A stretch of 64,000 nt of DNA from Ailanthus altissimus (GCA_946807835.1 OX327694.1:5964001-6028000), one strand, 5' to 3'; numbered from the stretch's first letter, positions 1-10,983 are shown. The notes: generated from the sequence alone by a model not told the origin. Numbers and translations are program-made.

Positions 1-655
1 TGATAGTCTGTGGGTAATCTCATGAGTGTTGCCCCTCTATGGTGTATTATTCTTCATTGTCTTCAAAGCTGAATATTCGTTGGGTACACGTCATAGAGCG
101 TTACCATTTCTAGTGGTTTGTAGGTAACCTCTTGAGTGATGCACCCTTATAAAGTATACGCTGAATGTACATAGGGTACACCTTATAGAGTATTACCCGG
201 TCTGGTGGTCTATGGGTAACCTTATAAGTGTTGCCCTCTATAATGTGTTATTTTTCAATGTCTTGAAAGTTATATATTCATAAGATGTACCTCATAGAGT
301 CTTAACTGATCCGGTGGTCTGTGGGTAATCTCATGAGTTCCATCCCGCAATGAATTATATGTTGCACGTCCATAGGGTACACCTCATAGAGCGTTACCCA
401 GTCCGGTGGTCTGTAGGTAACCTTATGAGTGTCATCCCCTTATGACGTGTAAATCTTTAATGTCTTCAAAGCTTTATATTCATAGGGTATACCTCATAGA
501 GCATTACCTAATCTGGTGGTCTAGAGTAATCTTATAAATGCCTCCCTTTATAAAGTATACACTGCACATCCATAGGGTACACCTCACAGAGCGTTACTCG
601 ATCCGGTGGTCTGTGAGGAACCTCATGAGTGCTACCCCCTATGGCGTGTCATTTT
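1..655. repeat. ~201-bp dimeric tandem repeat in 3' region of Tat element A
   Basis: A core resembling GGGTACACCTCATAGAG recurs at about 82, 174, 284, 375, 485 and 575. Spacings alternate 92, 110, 91, 110, 90, so the true period is ~201 bp made of two diverged half-units. Each core is followed by a segment like TCCGGTGGTCTGTGGGTAAC and CTCATGAGTGTTGCCCC. The array starts in mid-unit at position 1 and so continues off the window. Tat elements are known to carry fast-changing tandem repeats between integrase and the 3' LTR, which fits the location. Confidence 0.85.
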
Positions 656-1090
656 AGAGGCATTTGTCTTTAATTTTTAATTTGATGATATTAGTAATTA
701 CTGAGCCATAAATTTCAAACAACTATTCATGTCGAGGTACAAGCAAGAAAATAATGATTTTATTAAATTAAAAATGATGCCCTTATATAGCAAGTAAGTA
801 TTGCATAAAAGATAGAAAATTAAGGGTAATATTCAGTAGCTCAACATTCTATGATTTTATTCATAACACGTTTATTTTCTCCTTTGAGCTCATAAACTCC
901 TCTGATGCATTTGAAAACTTTGTATGGGCTTTTCCAAGTCGGTCGGAGGACTCCATTTGCTAGATTCTTTATGTTCAACATAACTCTTCTTAACACCAAA
1001 TCACCGTCTTTGAACTCCCTTAACTTGACCCTTTTGTTGTAATATCTGGTGACCTTCTACTGATAGGTACCTACTTAGATTTGAACCTTC
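575..1090. repeat. First copy of a ~0.53-kb tandem duplication carrying the integrase tail
   Basis: The stretch from the core at 575 to ~1,090 is repeated, diverged, from 1,111 to ~1,640. Shared landmarks include CTTTAATTTTTAATTTG, TAGCAAGTAAG, AAAACTTTGTATGGGC, GGTCGGAGGACTCCAT and TTGACCCTTTTGTTGTAATAT. Read on the minus strand, both copies encode the GPY/F-type tail of a gypsy integrase (WKSPYKVFKCIRG-like, ~880-1,060 here). The left copy is therefore a second, detached integrase tail joined to the repeat array. The duplication must postdate association of the array with the 3' end of pol. Confidence 0.8.
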
Positions 1091-1379
1091 TCTATTACAT
1101 GTTATTTTAGAGGGTACACCTCATAGAGCATTACTCGATCCGGTGGTTTGTGATCAACCTTATGAGTGTTGCCCCCCTATGGTGTTTTATTTTGGAGGCA
1201 TTTCTCTTTAATTTTTAATTTGCCGATGTTAGAAATTACTTAGTCCCAGATTTTAAATAGCCATTCATATCAAGCTACATGCCAGGAAATAACAATTTTA
1301 TTAAAAATCATGTCCTTACATAGCAAGTAAGCATTGCATTAAAGAAAGGAAATTAAGGGTAATATTTCTGCAGCAGATC

Positions 1380-2450
1380 AGCATTTTATGGTTTTCTCAC
1401 AACACGTCCATCTACTCCTTTAAACTCATAAGGTCCTCTAATGCATTTAAAAACTTTGTATGGGCCTTTTCAGGTTGGTCGGAGGACTCCATCAACAAAA
1501 TTCTTTATATTCAGCACAACTCTTCTTTGTACCAGGTTACCTTCTTTGAACTCCCTTGCCTTGACCCTTTTGTTGTAATATTTGGTGACCTTTTGCTGGT
1601 ATGCAGCTACTTGGATCTGGGCCTTCTCTCTTAGCTATTCGATCAAGTCCAGTTATCCCATAATTAGCTCATTATTGGTCATCTCAGAGAAGTGCAATAC
1701 TCTGTGCATTGGAGGTTTGATCTCAGTGATAATTACCGCTTTACAGCCGAAAGCCAGTGGGAATGGTATTTCACCAATTGCAGTCATATTGGTTGTTCGT
1801 AATGCCCAGAGTACCTCTAGAAGCTCTTCAACCCATTTTCCATTTCGGTTAGTCAACTTCTTCTTGAGCAACGTTTTAGCTGCTTTGTTGAAGGATCTAC
1901 TTGGCCATTTATTTTGAGGTTAGCTAGTGATGTGAATAACAGTTGTACTCCTAACTATTTGTAAATATTTTTGAAACTATTATTATCGAATTACTTTTAT
2001 GATCGGTAATGATGGTGTGAGGGATTCTATATCGATACATTACATTTCTCCAAATGAAATCTCGTATACTCTTCTAGATTATCTTTGATAATGGTTCAGC
2101 CTCGATCTACTTAGTAAAGTAGTCTACCATCACGACTATATACTTGCAAGATCCCTTTTCTCAGAGTAAGGGCCCTATTAATTTAAGACCCCATTAAGTG
2201 AATGGCTAGGGTCCGCTCATTATAGTTAATTCTTCAGGTGAGGCTTTGATCTTATCAACGAAACTTTGGCAGGCGTTATAATGTTTGACCAAGATTCTGA
2301 CATCTTAAAGGACAATTGGCCAATAGTATCCGATTCAGAATACTTTATGAGCCAATGCATCTATTCCCAAGTGATTGCTACAAATTCCTTTATGAATTTC
2401 TTTAAGAACCCGTTCTGCTTCCTGTGGTCCCAAACACCTCATTTATGGGT
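1380..2450 (-). pseudogene. Tat element A integrase remnant
   Basis: The N-terminal zinc-binding region lies near 2,250-2,450 on the minus strand (IHKGICSNHLG..., NACQSFVDKIKASPEELT). The catalytic core lies near 1,950-2,200 (VMVDYFTK then stop then IEAEPLS; later TDHKSN at the second catalytic Asp). A well-kept C-terminal core at 1,653-1,871 begins KKKLTNRNGKWVEELLEVLW. The GPY/F-like tail follows at ~1,390-1,590. The stop after VDYFTK sits where the family has Trp (TGG to TAG). Integrase would insert the cDNA into the chromosome; this copy is broken by several stops and shifts. Confidence 0.85.
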
Positions 2451-2559
2451 GGGAGAAGCCTCGTTTGTATAATATCTCTTTTATTATTGAGTACCTAGCT
2501 GCTCGGTATTTAATTCTACGAGCTTCTTTTTTATCAATTAGAAGGATCTCGTTTTAAAT

Positions 2560-2960
2560 GTAATCCCTGATTGGCTCCATCTAGCTATGTTTATAATCAA
2601 TTTGTACAACCTTCTCTTTTTCTTGTATGCTGAGCTCGAGGATGAATTCAATAGGGACTATCCAAGGCAATAAAACGTCTTCACTCGAAGTCATCCTTGC
2701 TATGATGTCTACTCAGTGGTTCTCGTTTCTCGGTAGCTCTACCTTTACCTCATCAAATTGACTGATCCAATTCCTTATTTTTGCTAAGTAGGCTATCATT
2801 TGTTTCTTCTCGTGCTTCGAAACTGCCATTCACATGGTTTACTATCAGTTGGAAGTCGCTTCTTACTAATACTCCGTTTATTGCCAGTGCCTGAGCTACT
2901 CTTAATCCAACTAGAAGAGCTTTATATTTTGCTTTGTTGTTAGAAGCTTAAACTTGAAGC
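2560..2960 (-). pseudogene. Archaeal-type second RNase H remnant (element A)
   Basis: The minus-strand translation reads ASNNKAKYKALLVGLRVAQA, then VRSDFQLIVNHVNG and, after a 1-base shift, VKVELPRNEN. This matches the SNNEAEYEALLAGL / SDSQLVVNQ pattern of the extra RNase H of Tat elements. It lies between the ordinary RNase H (to its right) and integrase (to its left), the order expected for this lineage. It is frameshifted and not functional. Confidence 0.75.
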
Positions 2961-3084
2961 GAATAGCGTAATTGACTTTATATCCCTCCAGAATAATAAG
3001 AACAATTTCGGTTCCACTCCCTTATAAGTTACATGCCTTATCTATATAGAGTAACTATAACGTTTATTTAGAGCTTGCTGGTCT

Positions 3085-4400
3085 GGCGTTTATGGATTTG
3101 ACCCTTTAACGTTTGCACAACCATGTGTACATTTTGCTATGAAATTGGCTAATGCATGCCCTTTAATGGTTGTTTGGGGCTTGTATTGTATATCTAACTC
3201 TCTTAGCTCTACGGCCCACTTGACCAACCGACCAGATAAATCTAGCTTGTGTAATATGTTCCTTAATGGATGGTTGGTAAGAATAATGATTGTGTGGGTT
3301 TGAAAGTAAGGCCATAGCTTTCTTCTTGATACTATCAAGGCCAGAGCCAATTTCTCTGAGGAAAGATATCGACTTTCCAAGTTAGTGAAAGCTTTGTTAA
3401 CGTAATATACTGGTCGTTGAATCTCCTCTTTTTTCACCAGTATTGAATTTACTACCCGATCTTACACTCCTAAATAAAACATTAGCTCATCACCTTAGAC
3501 TGGAACAACGAGATGAATCGGTTCGAAGAGATAGGCCTTTAGCTGCTGAAAGGCCCGCTCTTATTTTATAGTCCACTGGTTCTTATCTTTTTTTTTTATT
3601 GGTTAGAAGAATTCAAAGCATTTGTTAGTAACTTGAGAGATGAATCTGTTCAAAGCCACAACTCTCCTAGTAAGTTGCTGAATTTTTTTAACCATGCTCA
3701 GGGACTTTATTTTCAGAATGGCTCAACTTTTTTTTAGGTTGGCCTTTATCCCTCTCTAGGTTCACCCTGAAAGCATACTTCTCTGGATTTAGCTTCATTA
3801 TATTTTTTCTCAATATTTCAAAGACTTCGCTTAAGTCTTACTTATGGTTTTTAGCTCTCATGGATTTGGCTATCATATCATCAATATATACCTTCATGTT
3901 TATGCCGATCTGATTCTTGAAGAGATTGTTCACCAACTTCTGATAAGTAGCCCCCGTATTTTTTAATCTGAACGGCATTACTTTGTAACAGTATATTCCT
4001 TGGTGGGCAATGAAAGATGTTTTTTATTGGTCTAGAGAAAACATCAGGATCTTATTGTAATCTGAGAAAGCGTTCATGAAGTTGAGTAGCTCATACCCGA
4101 CGGTAGCATCTATAAGCTGATCGATCTTTGGGAGTGAAAAACTATCTTTTGGGCATACTTTGTTTAGGTTGATGAAATCCACACATAATCTTTAATTCTT
4201 ATTGGCCTTTTTTTACCATCACTACATTTGCTTGCCAGTCAAGATAGAATCTCTTTGATAAAACCAGTCGTCAATGGTTTTCAACTTCAATTGCTATAAC
4301 CTTGTTCCACTTTTAGTTGAATAATATTTTTTCTTGTTTGATGTGACTGAATGTAACTTTCATAGCTAACTTATGAATGGTCAAGGCAGGATCTATTCTA
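3085..4400 (-). pseudogene. Tat element A reverse transcriptase and RNase H remnant
   Basis: On the minus strand the reverse transcriptase begins near 4,200 with NLNKVCPKDSFSLPKIDQL, passes YQGIYCYKVMPFRLKN, and has the catalytic motif YIDDM at about 3,875-3,889. The RNase H follows, open from 3,437 to 3,090, starting MKKEEIQRPVYYVNKAFTNL and including YLSSEKLALALIVSRRKLWP, TNHPLRNILHKLDLSGRLVK and IQYKPQTTIKGHALANFIA. The last motif is typical of plant gypsy RNase H. Stops and frameshifts in the reverse transcriptase make the copy inactive, although the RNase H stretch stays open. Confidence 0.88.
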
Positions 4401-4639
4401 GGCATATGTTTATATGACCAGGCGAAGATATCCAAATTTTTTTAAAACAATTCGATCAACCCTTCTCTTACTTCTTATTCTAACTTGAACCCAATCTTAA
4501 CTATCTTTTTCAGTTCCCTAGTTCTCACCTGCATTGCCATGAGTTCCTCTACGAATTCTAGTGACCTGGTTCCTTCTCTCTTGGATTAATAGTGGAAATA
4601 CAAAAGGCCTTTTTACGGATACTACATAACAACTCCTGT

Positions 4640-5230
4640 CTATCTTTTGATCTCTAGATACCACCTATATACCTTCTTCAATTAAGAACTTTAGTTTCAA
4701 ATAATGGATTGACAAGACTGTGTTTGTACTCCTCCCTAAAAGGTCACCCAATGAGGATTTTGTATGGGAAGAGTTGGTCAACCACTACAAACTTAGTCAC
4801 CACAATGTTTTCATATAGTTTCTACCATATCGTCAGAAGAAGGGCTACTAGCTCCGTTGGCACTACACAACTTTCTCCAAAACCTTATAATAATGTTTAG
4901 ATCTTCTCTATGTGCATGTTATTAATTTTTAGCTCATCTAGAGTTTCTTTAACAATAACGTCACCTGAACTACCTGGATTGATAAACACTCAGTTTATAT
5001 TCACGCCAGTTATACGCACTTCTATCATTAGTGCGTCATTATAAGGATAACTGACTCTTTGAGTATCCTTCTCGGCAAACATGATTGGCACTTCCTGCTT
5101 CAATCTTGAATTTTTAGTCAAAGGTAAATTGCACATAACCTTATGTGCTATCATCGAGTACTTTGAATAGTTCTTTCTCTGTCTATTGGAATCTCCTGCT
5201 AGTATGAGCCTACTAGATATAGTCATAGTA
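4640..5230 (-). pseudogene. Tat element A protease region remnant
   Basis: Two blocks resemble the gag-protease junction and protease of Tat elements. The first, 5,226-4,990, contains LAGDSNRQRKNYSKYSMIAH, then PYNDALMIEVRITGVNIN, which normally runs straight into the protease active site. The second, ~4,900-4,660, reads VVVDQLFPYKILIGRPF and matches the end of the protease domain. The DTGSS active-site segment between them is not readable in one frame. Protease would cut the gag-pol polyprotein. Confidence 0.65.
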
Positions 5231-5339
5231 GGATTAGGGTTTGACTTGCCAGGCCGATCATTGGACGAATTATGCTAATTGTCTGCTCGGAACTCACCTT
5301 AGTAGTCATTTCTCATTAGTGTATCCACTTTTTTCTTTA

Positions 5340-6720
5340 GCTATAAACATTCCCTTACGGCATGCCTTGTGATTCTGTGAAGATCACACTAATTTTTTAG
5401 ATTCTTTTTCTGCTCTACTTCTTTACTCTTGAAGTTCCTATTAAGCAAACTCTTGTTTTTAATTGCTTCATAAACATCATTTAGCGGTATGGCCAAAGGA
5501 AGAAATTATTTTACCCGAGCTATCTTTTTTTCTTCCGCAGGGTACTCTTTGGGATTCCCGAGACTTCTAGGCTGCTCAGGTAATGAGAGGGGCGAGATTT
5601 GTTCTGCCCATTATTTTTTCAAGTGTTATATGCATTACGTTGATTTGTGAAGTTTCCCATTTGCTAGGGTTCGTAGTCATTATTTGACCTTTGGTATTTT
5701 TGAGGAGAGGGTGAAGGTCTCTCTTTTCTTTCATATCTTTCATTTTTTTCTCAATATGACGTGTCCTTTAGATGGATCTCTTGGCTTCCTGTTGCTTCTA
5801 AACTGATCATACTAGAACTTACTCAGCTTTAGACCTGACTTGAGAGCCTCTAGAGCGATGGGTTGGTCAAAATCTCCTAACAATATCACATCCTTATGGA
5901 ACCTTCGAATAAAATGTTTTAGGCTATTATTCTAACCCTATTTAACTTGTTTAAATTATTTCAGGTCCTTGGCTACGTTATAGTATCCTTGAAAGTGTTG
6001 GGAGAACTTTTTGGTTAGCTCGTGGTAAGACGAGATGCTCTGCTGCATCAATCCTCTATACCACAGAAGCGTTGGTCCTTTTAAATTCATGTGAAAAACT
6101 CTACACATCTGATCTTGCCTCAACCCTGCGATTAAGAGCGAGTCAGTAACCTGGTTTATATAATGGTTGTGGTCAGTAATTTTTTGGTAGATTGGGAGGC
6201 TCGAAAGTCTGAACCCGTTCGAAAATTCTATGTCCCTCAGCTCATCTGTTAATAGAGATCTGATTTCTCTCTCAATTGTTTTTTGAGGAGGCTACTTTTT
6301 CTTCTCTTTCTCCTCTATAAAGCTTTTTAGCCTCTCTTCTAGATTATGAACCATGTTCTTTAGAGGCGGTTTGATATTGTGGTGTTGTTCGATTTGTGAC
6401 TCTTTTTTCACTATCTAGTCAGAATCTCCAACTTGTGATACCTCTTTCTCAAAAGGCACTTGGTTCTGTTTAGCTACCCCGACCAGGTCGCGCGGGGTTT
6501 CTAACTTGTCCCTTCATTCCAGTCGCTTTTGAATTTAAACCTCCATAGCTTGAGATTCTCTTCTGTCTCGTTTCTCACTTTTCCTCCTCATTTTCCTCTG
6601 TTTTTTATCAACTCAACCATGAGCTGTCTTAATTCTTCTATCTCTTCCCTTATCGTTCTTAATTCTTCTTGAATTTCTGCTAGTTATGAGCTCTCAAGTT
6701 AATGTGTGGGCAGGTTTTCA
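5340..6720 (-). pseudogene. Tat element A gag remnant
   Basis: The minus strand from ~6,230 to ~5,790 matches the retrotransposon gag core: GFRLSSLPIYQKITDHNHYI, CRVFHMNLKGPTLLWYRGL, YHELTKKFSQHFQG and RRFHKDVILLGDFDQPIALE. A zinc-knuckle-like segment follows near 5,360-5,400 (CDLHRITRHAVREC). Charged sequence right of 6,230 should be the gag N-terminus. Gag forms the virus-like particle in the cytoplasm. Several in-frame stops are present. Confidence 0.75.
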
Positions 6721-6847
6721 TGGCCCTCATTCTTGTTTAGGCTTAAAGCTCACTCTTCTACTATCGAATTTTGGCTGGTAGATGATTGTTCTGTTATCTT
6801 GATTATGATTGGATGATGAAACGCTTGACAAAGCTTTTCGTCCTAAT

Positions 6848-6866
6848 TCCTACAGATGGTGCCAAA
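6848..6866 (-). promoter_or_regulatory. Candidate primer binding site of element A
   Basis: Read on the minus strand this is TTGGCACCATCTGTAGGAA, close to the TTGGCGCCGTCTGTGGGAA motif found just inside the 5' LTR of many plant gypsy elements. It is followed on its right by TGACAAAAA, so the LTR would end in CA (minus strand) at about 6,873. This marks where a tRNA primer starts minus-strand DNA synthesis. Confidence 0.6.
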
Positions 6867-6872
6867 AATTAT

Positions 6873-7900
6873 TGACAAAAAAAAATAATTTTGCACTCTG
6901 TTTAATACAAGAATCAGCACGCTGGGTGTCATCTTACTGAGCCTGAAAGCTAAAGCTTGAATCTCTATATTTTTTTGCGATGATAGAATACCTGTAAAAT
7001 ACTTAAAACTGTTGTTAAGATCTCACTGGTGTAGGTTTCGATGAAGACTCTCTTATACTTAAGTCAGTAAAAATGTCATTTTCAGTGGGGTTTTAGGGAA
7101 CAATGGGAAAAAGAGGACGAGAAAAGGTTGAATACAGAGAACTTTAAATCCAAAATCAAGAATTTAGTACCAAAAAAGAAGTCTCTCCCCTGTTGTTGTG
7201 GTTTCTCACCTATTTATAGCATCGATCTTTAAAGAATATTCATTGTGCTTATCTTCACGATGTTGTGGTTGAGTTGGGTAAGTCTTGCTAATTGTGGGTT
7301 ATCCTAATCTCTTGGGGCAATTTAAGGGATTCTCTCTTAAAGGTATCATTGTTTTTCTCCTCCTATAATTTTAATTCCCTTATAACGTTGATTTCCTCTT
7401 TAGACTCGTTTTCTTATTAAACTTGATTACTTTATACTAAGCTCAGTGGCAGTTTGGCTTTACATTTTCTATGAAAGAGGTTCGACATCTCTTACCAAAC
7501 TAGTATCTCTTATAATGCGCTTGATCTCTACTGTTCTATTTTGTTTCTTTTCTTATTGCAATCCCTGGTCAAAATGCATAAGCTATTCGGCTGCAAGTTG
7601 ACATGGTACTTTTTTCGAGCCGATTTCTTTGTTCATTTTGGTTATTGAAGCTTCTGATCCTAGTCAGTTAGATCAGAGTATACAAGGTTGGTGTTCAAGT
7701 GGTCCGAAAAAAACTCGACCCGAGCGACTAAATAGATTCCACGTTCAAAATTTATTTTTAAGCCTGATTTTAATATCTCTTGGTGATTCTTACTGTCTTA
7801 GACTTGGACCTTCGAGACCGGCCCATAAAAGATTGCCTTGAAGAATTTTATCTTGTTAAGCCTATAAAAATTGGGCCTTATTGAAAAATTCATAGAAACA
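6873..7900 (-). repeat. Probable 5' LTR of Tat element A
   Basis: The position right of the primer binding site makes this the 5' LTR of the minus-strand element. A minus-strand TATA box, CTATAAATAGG, lies at 7,209-7,219, giving a U3 region to its right and an R-U5 of ~300 bp to its left. No gene is seen; short open frames here, such as 7,629-7,841, are chance. The right boundary is unresolved because the partner LTR is outside the window. Confidence 0.55.
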
Positions 7901-8522
7901 AATAGTGTTATTAAACCTATATAAACAATCACCTCTTATATATATTTTTCTCAAATTAAAGGTACAATTTTCTAAATTATCTCGCAAAGAAGAAAAGAAA
8001 AATTATAAAAGAACTCCAACGTAAACCGATATCTAGACATATTTAAGAGTTCAGGTGCAAAATCGTCTTAATAACATCTCGAGGATAATCTTCGCCACAT
8101 AAATTAGGTAAACAAGATCCCACCATATAAAAGAGGAAACTGAAATTAGGTAAAGAATCAGATATAGAGTCGCCTTCGCTATAGTAGTGAGAACGAAAAA
8201 ATTAAGTGCTACGAGTCATATGCACAATTCAGGCACTCTGTCTGAAAATACCACTTTTAATAATTATACCACTTTAACCCATACTTAAACCGACAATTTT
8301 CTTGCCAAATTTATCATAGCCTCACTATTCTACCCCATTTTATCGATATTTGTCACGATATTTAAATCATAAATGTGAAAACATGTGGTGGACCTGACGG
8401 TCCATTATTTTCACGTTTCCATTTGCTTAATTTTTTATTATAAAACATTTAGAGACGAGCAATAATTGTCTTGATTTTATGATTTCATAACACTTTTTCT
8501 TTTCAGTGCATTAAAACAATAG
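7901..8522. other. Non-coding spacer and upstream region of the BAHD gene
   Basis: No coding potential was seen. A short perfect inverted repeat GGACC-TGAC-GGTCC sits at 8,390-8,403, about 190 bases before the start codon. It is noted only as a possible upstream element; no known factor site is claimed. Confidence 0.4.
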
Positions 8523-8533
8523 TATATATATAA
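8523..8533 (+). promoter_or_regulatory. TATA box of the BAHD gene
   Basis: TATATATAATA lies 53-63 bases upstream of the chosen start codon. A plant TATA box usually sits ~30 bases before transcription start, which would leave a 5' leader of roughly 30 bases. This is an inference from position and composition only. Confidence 0.5.
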
Positions 8534-8585
8534 TAAACACGGAACAAATCTCTCAACCTTGCAGTCTCCCTTATTCCCGATAGAG

Positions 8586-10019
8586 ATGGCTCAGTCATAC
8601 GCAGTCAAGGTTGTTGATCATAGCCATGTTGCTCCGACACCTGGCTCAATACCCACAACCACGATTCCTCTCACTTTCCTCGACGTGGGATGGCTTTTTT
8701 CTCGTCCCATGCAACGCATCTTCTTCTATGATTTCCCTTACCCTACTCTTCATTTCACACAAATTATCTTTCCCCATCTCAAACACTCTCTCTCTTGCAC
8801 TCTCCATCATTTCTTTCCCTTTGCAGCCAACCTAAGATGCCATCCACCACCCAACAAGCCATATATTCTTTACAAAGAAGGGGACTCAATTCCGGTCACC
8901 GTCTCTGAATCCGACGCCGATTTTAACCATCTTATAGCTAACCATGCACGAGACAACGAAGCATTTCAGGCTTTAGTCCCAAAATTGCCTATGTCAAGTT
9001 TGTCACTAGATGATACGCATCTAGTGCCTATTATGGTCATGCAAGTAACGATATTTCCAAACTCAGGTATTTCAATCGGTATCACATTCAACCACGTGGC
9101 AGCTGATGGAAGGAGCTTCAATCATTTCATGAAATCTTGGGCGTCCATTCATCGGTCGTCAGGTGCAGTAGATTTGACTTCCCTTTCACTACCTAACCAC
9201 AAGAAGGATTTGATCGAGGACCCAGATGGCCTCTCTTCTGTTTTCTTCAATCAATGGTGCGATTATATAAACAATTTGAGCTCTAACGGGACTCCTGTTT
9301 CTCAAGACAACGTCCGACTGACAATGGTGCTGAACCCTGCTCAAATTGAGAAACTGAAACAATTGGTCACCACTCAAAGAAGAGAAGTGGATGAACTAGA
9401 GCCAATACGCATATCAACATATGCCGTTACTTGTGCTTTCATGTGGGTGAATTTGATGAAATTACAAGTGAGTGAAACTAGTGGTCACTTGTTATTAAAA
9501 GAGGACACGCTGTACCACTTCGTTTCTGTAGCAGACTGCAGAGAGCGCTTTGCTGAGTTGCCAATACCAGCAGCATATTTTGGTAACTGCTTAGCACTTT
9601 TTTTCGTATCAGCTAAACGAAGTCAGCTAATGGGAAAAAATGGGATTGTTGTTGCTGCCAAAGCTATTGCTAGAACAATCCGAGAATTGGAGAAAGGGCC
9701 GTTAGTAGGAGCAGAGAAGTGGTTGTCGAAGTTAATAGATATTGTCAAAGTGCCGGGGAATTTAGTTTCGGTCGCTGGCTCTCCAAAATTCCGCGTGTAT
9801 GAAACTGACTTTGGATGGGGCAGACCCAAAAAGAGCGAGGTGACTCACATGGGTGCCTATGGATCTTTTTCTCTAAATGAATGTAGAGATGAAGAAGGTG
9901 CTGTTGAAATTGGCTTTGTAATTGGTCGAGAAAAATTGAACGTCTTCGATACCTTTCTTGAGCAACTGACCGAGCAAAGGATCAAATATTCAATAAATGG
10001 TGAGATCCTGTCAGACTAG
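8586..10019 (+). CDS. BAHD acyltransferase, anthocyanin/flavonoid glycoside acyltransferase type
   Basis: An intact, intronless 477-residue protein. BAHD enzymes move an acyl group (often malonyl, coumaroyl or caffeoyl) from coenzyme A to an alcohol or sugar hydroxyl, in the cytosol. The catalytic HVAADG (HXXXDG) is at residues ~170-175, the subclass motif YFGNC at ~331-335, and the structural DFGWG at ~408-412. YFGNC with DFGWG is typical of the clade acylating anthocyanin and other phenolic glycosides; length fits the family's ~450-480. The start is the ATG at 8,586 (G at -3 and +4), where MAQSYAVKV matches the family N-terminus. The frame stays open upstream to 8,559, but that codon is TTG. 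There is no signal peptide or membrane segment. Acyl donor and acceptor cannot be read from sequence. The gene stands alone between transposon remnants. Confidence 0.95.
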   Translation: MAQSYAVKVVDHSHVAPTPGSIPTTTIPLTFLDVGWLFSRPMQRIFFYDFPYPTLHFTQIIFPHLKHSLSCTLHHFFPFAANLRCHPPPNKPYILYKEGDSIPVTVSESDADFNHLIANHARDNEAFQALVPKLPMSSLSLDDTHLVPIMVMQVTIFPNSGISIGITFNHVAADGRSFNHFMKSWASIHRSSGAVDLTSLSLPNHKKDLIEDPDGLSSVFFNQWCDYINNLSSNGTPVSQDNVRLTMVLNPAQIEKLKQLVTTQRREVDELEPIRISTYAVTCAFMWVNLMKLQVSETSGHLLLKEDTLYHFVSVADCRERFAELPIPAAYFGNCLALFFVSAKRSQLMGKNGIVVAAKAIARTIRELEKGPLVGAEKWLSKLIDIVKVPGNLVSVAGSPKFRVYETDFGWGRPKKSEVTHMGAYGSFSLNECRDEEGAVEIGFVIGREKLNVFDTFLEQLTEQRIKYSINGEILSD

Positions 10020-10069
10020 ATCAAATAATTAAGATTTTATTATATGCATGCATAAAACATAGTCCAGCT

Positions 10070-10080
10070 AATAAAATAAA
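10070..10080 (+). terminator. Candidate poly(A) signal of the BAHD gene
   Basis: AATAAAATAAA starts 51 bases after the stop codon and contains a canonical AATAAA. More A-rich copies follow to ~10,091. The spacing fits a short plant 3' untranslated region. Confidence 0.4.
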
Positions 10081-10983
10081 AAAATAAAAAAATGAAAAGT
10101 TTATGCAGTATTTCATCACCAAGATTGCTTCGCTGATCCCAGTTTTACAAATATTGTTGTTAAATTCATGTTAGCAGATAAATGTATAACAGCTCCAACA
10201 ATCTTCATGAACTCAATGATTCTAAGCAATTCTAAGCAGCTAAGCATTTTGTCGACTTGCATATTTCCATACGGGGTTTGTTGTATGTCAATATACAAGC
10301 ATATGTAAGATCTGACCGAATATTTCCAAAACAAGGTGCAGTCAAACGTCTGTTCTCATAATCCTAGCTCTTTCCATATATAAAGTAAGAATTCATTAAG
10401 GACCGCGATTATGTCATTACCTTTGTTTCTCTAAGCTCCACGTACAAAATGTGGAGAAAAAAAGTATTGTACCAAGACACTTGATCAATTTGAAGTCATT
10501 ATTTTAGACCAATTAATGTTAGGGCACGGAAGAAAGAGCAAGATTTTAGCCTTCAAGATGTTGGAAAGTTAAATTTTGATGGGTGCTTAAATTTTGAAAT
10601 ATAAAAATGTAGACTTAAATTGATAAGTCAAGGCATGTTAGAACACCATCTTAGGGATAAATTCTGAGGAAATTACTAGTTTAATCACTGTTTTTAACTT
10701 AATTTACTCATTAAGTCTCTAATTCTATCATAATATCCAATTAATTTTAAGGATAGAAATATTTATTTTTCAAGGATTAAATGGTAACAAAAAATATTTA
10801 ATTTGATATTCTGAAAAAATCAAGGACCTATAGGGTAAATTAATATGAAAGTATGGATGAAATTGATAATTTTCTTAAATTCTGCCTCTTTAAGACAATC
10901 TCTAAGTGAATATATAGGGCTCTATGACAGTCTACCCTTCAAATTCATTAGCTTTTATTTTAGATAAGGATACGTTTTCAAGT

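Larger units (their letters stand above)
1..7900 (-). mobile_element. Tat-lineage Ty3/gypsy retrotransposon A, decayed, cut by left window edge
   Basis: Read on the minus strand, the order is 5' LTR (~7.9-6.87 kb), primer binding site (~6.86 kb), gag, protease, reverse transcriptase, RNase H, a second RNase H, integrase, then a repeat-rich 3' region. A second, archaeal-type RNase H between RNase H and integrase is a known hallmark of the Tat/Ogre group of plant gypsy elements. Every coding part has stops and frameshifts, so the copy is not autonomous. The 3' LTR is not in the window and should lie left of position 1. The right end is uncertain: no clean TG...CA boundary or target duplication was found, and ~7,900 is a guess that leaves the BAHD promoter outside. 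Confidence 0.85.

Noticed and set aside
1..655. CRISPR array
   Set aside because: The repeats are long, diverged and without unique spacers, and the DNA is from a plant.
1582..1917. 111-residue plus-strand frame
   Set aside because: It is the shadow of the integrase on the minus strand.
7629..7841. 70-residue plus-strand frame
   Set aside because: It lies in the probable LTR of element A, opposite to its coding strand, with no motif.
8559..8585. N-terminal extension of the BAHD protein
   Set aside because: The first codon is TTG, not ATG; the family-like N-terminus begins at the ATG at 8,586.
10116..10334. 72-residue minus-strand frame next to the BAHD gene
   Set aside because: It overlaps the expected 3' flank of the BAHD gene; no motif or supporting signal was recognised.
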